Shown: positions 32,100 through 36,204 of the stretch, one piece after another
Layout of the letters: each line of letters starts with the position of its first letter
How positions within the stretch are numbered: position 1 is the first letter of the stretch
NCBI RefSeq assembly: GCF_001679925.1
Contig: NZ_LYUZ01000085.1
Location: 154 to 36,357 of the forward strand
Direction: 5' to 3'
Length of the DNA: 36,204 nt
From: Leisingera sp. JC1
GTDB taxonomy: Bacteria; Pseudomonadota; Alphaproteobacteria; Rhodobacterales; Rhodobacteraceae
Translations under genes and position numbers: made by a program
Notes under the pieces: generated by a model
Database searches by the model: none
Told to the model about the DNA's origin: nothing
Seen by the model: only the letters and a program-made list of their open reading frames with translations

Positions 32100-34289
32100 T
32101 CAGGAAACTTTGGTCCTGTTCGCGTTGGGGTGATTGGCCGGCGGCCGGCCCAGAGTGACGTCCGGGGCCGGGCTGCCGGTCTTGGCCCGGCGTTTCAGCT
32201 GCTTGATCACAACCGGGCATTTCATTTCGGATTGGTACAGAACCTGGCAATGCAGGCAGTTCACGCATTCGTTCGGATTGATCTCACCGGTCGGGTGAAT
32301 GGCTTGAACGGGGCATTCGTTGGCACAAGTCTGGCAGGGGCTGCCGCATTCCTTGTAGCGGCGCAGCCAATCGAACATCCGCACCCGCGCCGGGATCGCC
32401 AGCGCCGCGCCCAGCGGGCACAGGTAGCGGCAGTAGAAGCGCTCGATGAACAGCCCGGACAGCAGCAGCGACACGGCGAAGACCACAAACGGCCAGTCGC
32501 GCACGAACTTCAGGATGATCGCGGTCTTGAACGGCTCCACCTCGGCATAGGTCTCGGCCAGCGGGATCGACACCATCGAGATACCGAACAAACCAAGGAA
32601 AATCATGTATTTCACAGGCCACAGGCGCTCATGCAGGCCCCACGGCAGAGTGATCTGCGGCACCTTCAGGGCGCCGGCGATCTTGTTGGTCAGCTCCTGC
32701 AACGCACCGAACGGACACAGCCAGCCGCAATAGGCACCCCGCCCCCAGAACAGCAGCGCCGCCGCCACCGCAAACCATTGGATAAACACCAGCGGATCCA
32801 GCAGGAAAGCATCCCAGGAGAAGCCGCTGCGCAGACTGCCTGCAAGCGCCATCAGGTTTACCACGCTCAGCTGCGCATTGGCGTACCAGCCCAGAAACAC
32901 CAGCGTCACGGTCAGGTAACCGATGCGGAACCAGTAGAAGGTGCGTGCATTCACGGTTGCCTGGAACTGGAAGAAGAACACCCCCGTCAGCACCAAGAGC
33001 ATCACGCCCAGCACACCGATCTCCAGCGTGCGGTCCTTCCAGATCCGCTGCCACAACGCGGCCTTGGCAGCGGCCTCGCCGGTGTCGTCGTCCACCACCT
33101 TGGGCGCCGGCGCGGCGGGCAGCAAATACTGCTCCGGCAGCTTGTAGCCCAGATCAAAGGTCAGGAATGCCCGCTCCAACGCACCGACGGACCGTTGCAC
33201 CAGCAGTTGCAGGCGGAACGGTTCAGCCGGGTCAAACTCTGCATCTGCCGGGATCTTGAACAAATCCAACTCCGCAAAGCTGGGACTGTCACCAGCCGCC
33301 AGTTCCCCCAGCCGCTTATGCTGCTTGTCAAAGAACCGCACCGAGACATCGCCCTGAATCAGCTGGATGCGGTCGAAGATACCGCCGCGCACATAGCCGG
33401 ACCCCTTGAAGCTGTAGCTGCCTCGCCCGAGCACTAGGATGGCCTCCTCGCCTTCCTTCAGCCAGGACCGCAGGTTTTGATACTCCGCCTCACCCAGCAG
33501 CGACTTACCGATGGACGGCACGGAGACCAGCGCCATATGCATGTCAATAAACGTGTCGTCCGCCGCGCCCGGCTCCGGCCGCTTGATCGCGCGCTGATCG
33601 CCGGTGGCCTCAAAGGCCGCGTTGATCTGGCCCACGTCCAGTGTCATCCGGCGCACGGACCCGTCGCCCGCCAGCATGGTCCAGTCCGCGAATTCCTCAC
33701 GGGCCATGTCGACCTCGCGCTTCGGCCCATCTGGCTGCACCGGCGACAGCCCCCCCAGCCCCAGCGCGCGGGCAACCTTGATTCCCGCCCGCACCAGGCT
33801 GTCGTCGATCACCATGATCGTGACCGTCGCGCCCGAGATGATGTCGAGGTCATGGGCATCGCCGCCCGCCGCCGCCTCGGCCTTCAGATCCAGCCCGGCA
33901 TAGCTTTCAGTCAGCTTGACCATCTTGGAATTAGGAATGCCGATCAGCACAATCGGCTCGGAGTGTTTGACCAGCTTCACGCCGGTCAGCACCGCATCGT
34001 TATCAATCGCGGCCACCACGTGGATAGGCTTGCCGCTATAGCCGGTGGTGCCAACGAAATCGGATGTCAGGAATGCATAGGCAACGGTCTCGCCCGCCTG
34101 CAGCACCGGCGCCACCGGCACATCTGCGCGCACCGGGCCAAACGCATCGGCGCCGGGCACCAGGTCCGCAGGGGTCAATTCTGTCAGGAAGCTGTCGAGG
34201 CTGTCTGCCTCTGCCACCGCGGCCAATAGGGCGGCGAATGTCATCACAAGGGCCGTCAGCCAGCCCCGGAAGGCGCGTGTCAGGACCAT
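32100..34289 (-). CDS. nosR: NosR, membrane flavoprotein/Fe-S protein for nitrous oxide reduction
   Basis: A 729-residue polytopic protein needed for nosZ expression and for electron supply or activation of NosZ. A signal-like helix (8-28) leads into a periplasmic FMN-binding domain with the flavinylation motif [12 protein letters not shown], where Thr157 would carry FMN. Then come several membrane helices with Cys-Pro motifs [12 protein letters not shown] and [11 protein letters not shown], and a C-terminal cytoplasmic pair of ferredoxin-like motifs: [13 protein letters not shown] and [10 protein letters not shown] with a later Cys-Pro. The ATG lies inside the end of the upstream Cys-rich gene, so the two are coupled. 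FMN attachment needs an ApbE/NosX-type transferase, not encoded in this window. Confidence 0.95.
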   Translation of the reverse strand: MVLTRAFRGWLTALVMTFAALLAAVAEADSLDSFLTELTPADLVPGADAFGPVRADVPVAPVLQAGETVAYAFLTSDFVGTTGYSGKPIHVVAAIDNDAVLTGVKLVKHSEPIVLIGIPNSKMVKLTESYAGLDLKAEAAAGGDAHDLDIISGATVTIMVIDDSLVRAGIKVARALGLGGLSPVQPDGPKREVDMAREEFADWTMLAGDGSVRRMTLDVGQINAAFEATGDQRAIKRPEPGAADDTFIDMHMALVSVPSIGKSLLGEAEYQNLRSWLKEGEEAILVLGRGSYSFKGSGYVRGGIFDRIQLIQGDVSVRFFDKQHKRLGELAAGDSPSFAELDLFKIPADAEFDPAEPFRLQLLVQRSVGALERAFLTFDLGYKLPEQYLLPAAPAPKVVDDDTGEAAAKAALWQRIWKDRTLEIGVLGVMLLVLTGVFFFQFQATVNARTFYWFRIGYLTVTLVFLGWYANAQLSVVNLMALAGSLRSGFSWDAFLLDPLVFIQWFAVAAALLFWGRGAYCGWLCPFGALQELTNKIAGALKVPQITLPWGLHERLWPVKYMIFLGLFGISMVSIPLAETYAEVEPFKTAIILKFVRDWPFVVFAVSLLLSGLFIERFYCRYLCPLGAALAIPARVRMFDWLRRYKECGSPCQTCANECPVQAIHPTGEINPNECVNCLHCQVLYQSEMKCPVVIKQLKRRAKTGSPAPDVTLGRPPANHPNANRTKVS

Positions 34290-34744
34290 GGCGCCTCTCC
34301 CTTATTCTGATTGGCTGCCACGGACGCGCGCAGGGCGCGTTCGGATTCTATCTCTGTCACCAGCGGAGGTCCGCGGCCCTCAGACCAGTATTGTGCAGGG
34401 TTCGACGGCACTGCAGCGCCCGTAGGCAGCAAAACTATGCAGGCTGCCACCCGGCTGGCACCGGATGAATGAAGGAGTACCGGCCCGGCTCCGGTTTCAG
34501 CAGCGCACAGGGCGCAGGTACTGCACTTGGGGCAATACTTGTTGTCTTCGCGGTCCCCGGCGGCGACCTGAATCTCGACCACACCGAACTCGCCGCAAAT
34601 CTCGATCCACTCACCGCCGGCAGCAGCCTGCGCTGCGCCGGGAAAGGCGGTTTGAAGAACCAGCATGAAGATGGCACACACCCCCGCCAGCCGCCGGAAC
34701 AGTCCGGCGCAGCAAACGGAGGGTATGAAGACGGAGCACGGCAT
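34280..34744 (-). CDS. Small Cys-rich exported protein upstream of nosR (DUF2946-like)
   Basis: A 154-residue protein with a hydrophobic N-terminal segment (RRLAGVCAIFMLVLQTAF, ending PGAAQA) that looks like a signal peptide or anchor. The exported part has EWIEICGEFGVVEIQVA and the Cys cluster CPKCSTCALC, a pattern resembling DUF2946 proteins found near copper-related genes. The end overlaps the nosR start by 10 bases, so they are translated together. The ribosome site before ATG 34744 is weak, and a later start is possible. A copper or redox role in NosZ maturation is suggested only by position and cysteines. The assignment to DUF2946 is tentative. Confidence 0.65.
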   Translation of the reverse strand: MPCSVFIPSVCCAGLFRRLAGVCAIFMLVLQTAFPGAAQAAAGGEWIEICGEFGVVEIQVAAGDREDNKYCPKCSTCALCAAETGAGPVLLHSSGASRVAACIVLLPTGAAVPSNPAQYWSEGRGPPLVTEIESERALRASVAANQNKGEAPWS

Positions 34745-34806
34745 ATGTTACAAGAATCTCTTGCTGCATTCGCCGCTGACACTAGAGAGAACTTCAGTGC
34801 CGTTAT

Positions 34807-34820
34807 TTGATGTATGTCAG
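34807..34820 (-). promoter_or_regulatory. Candidate Nnr/Dnr/FNR-type box for nos operon
   Basis: TTGAT-GTAT-GTCAG matches the DNR/Nnr pattern TTGAT-N4-GTCAA at 9 of 10 defined positions. Its centre is about 69 bases upstream of the first nos-operon gene start (34744), which allows a site near -41.5 with a short leader. Crp/Fnr-family regulators of this type activate nos genes under low oxygen or nitric oxide. Confidence 0.5.
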
Positions 34821-34855
34821 ATAAACCTGTTTTTTCAGACGCCCTTCGCCTGTCA

Positions 34856-34885
34856 CTGAAATGCCTTAACCTCCCGGCATTTCAG
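34856..34885 (-). terminator. Hairpin at end of amino-acid permease gene
   Basis: CTGAAATGCC (34856-34865) and GGCATTTCAG (34876-34885) form a perfect 10-bp stem with a 10-base loop, overlapping the permease stop codon at 34882-34884. No T run follows on the minus strand, so it is at best a weak or factor-assisted terminator shielding the nos promoter region from readthrough. Confidence 0.45.
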
Positions 34886-35643
34886 CCTTTCTCAAACCTC
34901 CGGAAGGCGAAGGCAATCACCCCGGCGATCGCCATATAGACCAGCGCCAGCAGCAGCAGCGGCTCATAGACGATGAATGTATCGGCCCGCACGCGTGAGG
35001 ATACCGCGTAAATTTCCATCACCGTGATCGTCGCCACCAGCGGTGTCGCCTTTAGCTGCAGGATGGTTTCACCGCCCAGGGTCGGCAGCACATTTCGGAT
35101 CGCCTGCGGCAACCAGATCCGGCGGAACATGGTGAAACGCGGCATGCCAAAGGACTTCGCGGCCTCCAGCTGCCCCTTGGCAACGCCGGAAAACGCACCC
35201 CGCATCACCTCGCCCTCATAGCCCGCATAAGACAGCGTCAGCGCCAGCACCGCATAGGGCCAGGCTTGGCGCAGATAGGGCCATAGCTCCGACGAGCGGA
35301 TCCAGGGAAACTGCGGGAACAGCGACCCCAGCCCGTAGTACAAGAGCCAGATCTGCAGCAGCAGCGGCGTGCCGCGGATGATGGTGCAGAAGGTGCGCGC
35401 GGGGATCGACAGATACCAGGGTCCAACCGCTTGCGCCAACCCCAGCGGCACCGCCAGCATGAAACCTAAGAAAGTCGAGACCGCCAGGATCCACACCGTG
35501 GCCCACAACCCCTCCAGCGCCAAAGGCGCATATTTCGGGATCCAGTCCCAGCGCAGCGAGACCGCGCACCAGATCACCAGCGCCGCAAAAACCAGCATCA
35601 TCACGATGCGGTGCGGCTGCATCAGGTCCTTCAAACCGGTCAT
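34882..35643 (-). CDS. Polar amino-acid ABC permease (HisM/GlnP type)
   Basis: A 253-residue inner-membrane permease of the histidine/glutamine family. Helices include LVFAALVIWCAVSLRWDW and LWATVWILAVSTFLGFMLAV. The ATPase-contact loop is GQLEAAKSFGMPRFTMFRRI, and the RGTPLLLQIWLLYYG segment is characteristic. ATG 35643 overlaps the stop of the upstream permease gene by four bases; an in-frame upstream start (35718) would lie within that gene. Second gene of a permease pair; the binding protein and ATPase genes are presumably beyond the window edge. Substrate unknown. Confidence 0.9.
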   Translation of the reverse strand: MTGLKDLMQPHRIVMMLVFAALVIWCAVSLRWDWIPKYAPLALEGLWATVWILAVSTFLGFMLAVPLGLAQAVGPWYLSIPARTFCTIIRGTPLLLQIWLLYYGLGSLFPQFPWIRSSELWPYLRQAWPYAVLALTLSYAGYEGEVMRGAFSGVAKGQLEAAKSFGMPRFTMFRRIWLPQAIRNVLPTLGGETILQLKATPLVATITVMEIYAVSSRVRADTFIVYEPLLLLALVYMAIAGVIAFAFRRFEKG

Positions 35644-36204
35644 CGCGTGCCCCCTTTCAGCGAAGGCTGGCCGCGCCGCGCCCATTTTTCGATCCGGGCA
35701 AAGACCGCGCCCGAGCACAGGGTCACCATCAGATAAAGAAAGCCTGCCGCCAGGAAGAAAGTGAAATAGGCCCGGGTGCTGCTTGCCGCCTGCCGGGTCT
35801 CCAACGTCAGCTCATTAAATCCGACCACCGCTAAAAGCGCGGTGTCCTTGGTGGCGATCAGCCACAGGTTCGCCAGCCCCGGCACCGCAAAGCTCATCAT
35901 CGCCGGGATCGTCACCCGCCGCATGATCATCAAACCCGGCATGCCATAGGATTTCGCGGCCTCAATCTGCCCCACCGGCACCGCCTGGATCGCGCCGCGC
36001 AGCACTTCGGTGGCATAGGCCCCCTGCACCACGCCCAGCACCCAGATGCCGGCCGCAACGCCGTTGATCTCCACCCGGCCGCCGCCCAGGGCCACCGAGA
36101 TCTTGTTGATGATATCGCTGCCCACGTAATAGAGGATCAGGATCAGCACCAGCTCCGGCACCGCCCGGATCACCGTGGTGTAGATGGCGAGAAGATCACG
36201 CGTG
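35640..36204 (-). CDS. Polar amino-acid ABC permease (HisQ type), 5' part outside window
   Basis: The frame is open from the right edge of the window to the stop at 35640-35642, giving about 187 residues. It has RAVPELVLILILYYVG, the usual HisQ/ArgQ segment, then the ATPase-contact loop GQIEAAKSYGMPGLMIMRRV and TKDTALLAVVGFNEL. The codons upstream of a GTG at 36173 still read as family sequence, so the gene starts beyond the window rather than there. It pairs with the HisM-type permease by an ATGA overlap and forms a heterodimeric channel in this family. Confidence 0.88.
   Translation of the reverse strand, partial: TRDLLAIYTTVIRAVPELVLILILYYVGSDIINKISVALGGGRVEINGVAAGIWVLGVVQGAYATEVLRGAIQAVPVGQIEAAKSYGMPGLMIMRRVTIPAMMSFAVPGLANLWLIATKDTALLAVVGFNELTLETRQAASSTRAYFTFFLAAGFLYLMVTLCSGAVFARIEKWARRGQPSLKGGTR

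Noticed and set aside
34435-34782. Alternative minus-strand frame overlapping the small Cys-rich gene
   Set aside because: The frame 34280-34744 has a signal-like segment, a Cys cluster and coupling to nosR; the other frame has none of these.

Overview
The window looks like chromosomal DNA of a marine alphaproteobacterium of the Roseobacter group (Rhodobacteraceae; something like Leisingera, Phaeobacter or Ruegeria). The basis is high GC, tightly packed operons with ATGA overlaps, Roseobacter-style ABC transporters, a sulfopropanediol-dehydrogenase-like gene and a nos operon. Genus is an inference from gene content; no rRNA, tRNA, CRISPR array, insertion sequence or phage gene was seen.

Layout. 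(1) 1-3039: the tail of a probable chemoreceptor gene, then a signalling cluster of a stand-alone receiver protein, a frameshifted Rcp1-type receiver gene and a receiver-histidine kinase hybrid. (2) 3141-12135: an XRE-cupin regulator divergent from a plus-strand glycine cleavage locus, lpdA-lipA-AGCS symporter-gcvT-gcvH-gcvP. It holds the P, T, H and L proteins, lipoyl synthase and a probable glycine/alanine importer. (3) 12235-20871: a DJ-1/AraC-type regulator, a polyamine-type ABC transporter (binding protein, ATPase, two permeases; minus strand) and, divergent from it, an 811-residue flavoprotein of the dimethylglycine/sarcosine dehydrogenase family. Regions 2 and 3 fit one scheme, uptake and oxidative demethylation of an N-methylated amine feeding glycine and C1 units to the cleavage system; the substrate is inferred. 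(4) 20893-26659: a taurine/nitrate-type ABC transporter, a LysR regulator and an HpsN-like member of the histidinol dehydrogenase family, suggesting organosulfonate use. (5) 26682-34820: a nitrous oxide reductase operon (small Cys-rich gene, nosR, nosZ, nosD, nosF, nosY, nosL) without nosX, preceded by an Nnr/Dnr-like box. (6) 34882-36204: two amino-acid-type ABC permeases, the upstream one cut by the window edge.

The most unusual observations are two ABC permeases with added domains. The taurine-type permease (20893-22158) has about 120 residues resembling a bacterial cadherin-like/VCBS adhesin repeat inserted in a periplasmic loop. The polyamine-type permease (13313-14608) carries about 150 extra C-terminal residues: an added membrane helix, a charged coiled-coil-like helix and two copies of an 18-residue motif. 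Also notable are the frameshift in an A6 tract of the Rcp1-type gene, the missing nosX and several clean palindromes in regulatory intervals.
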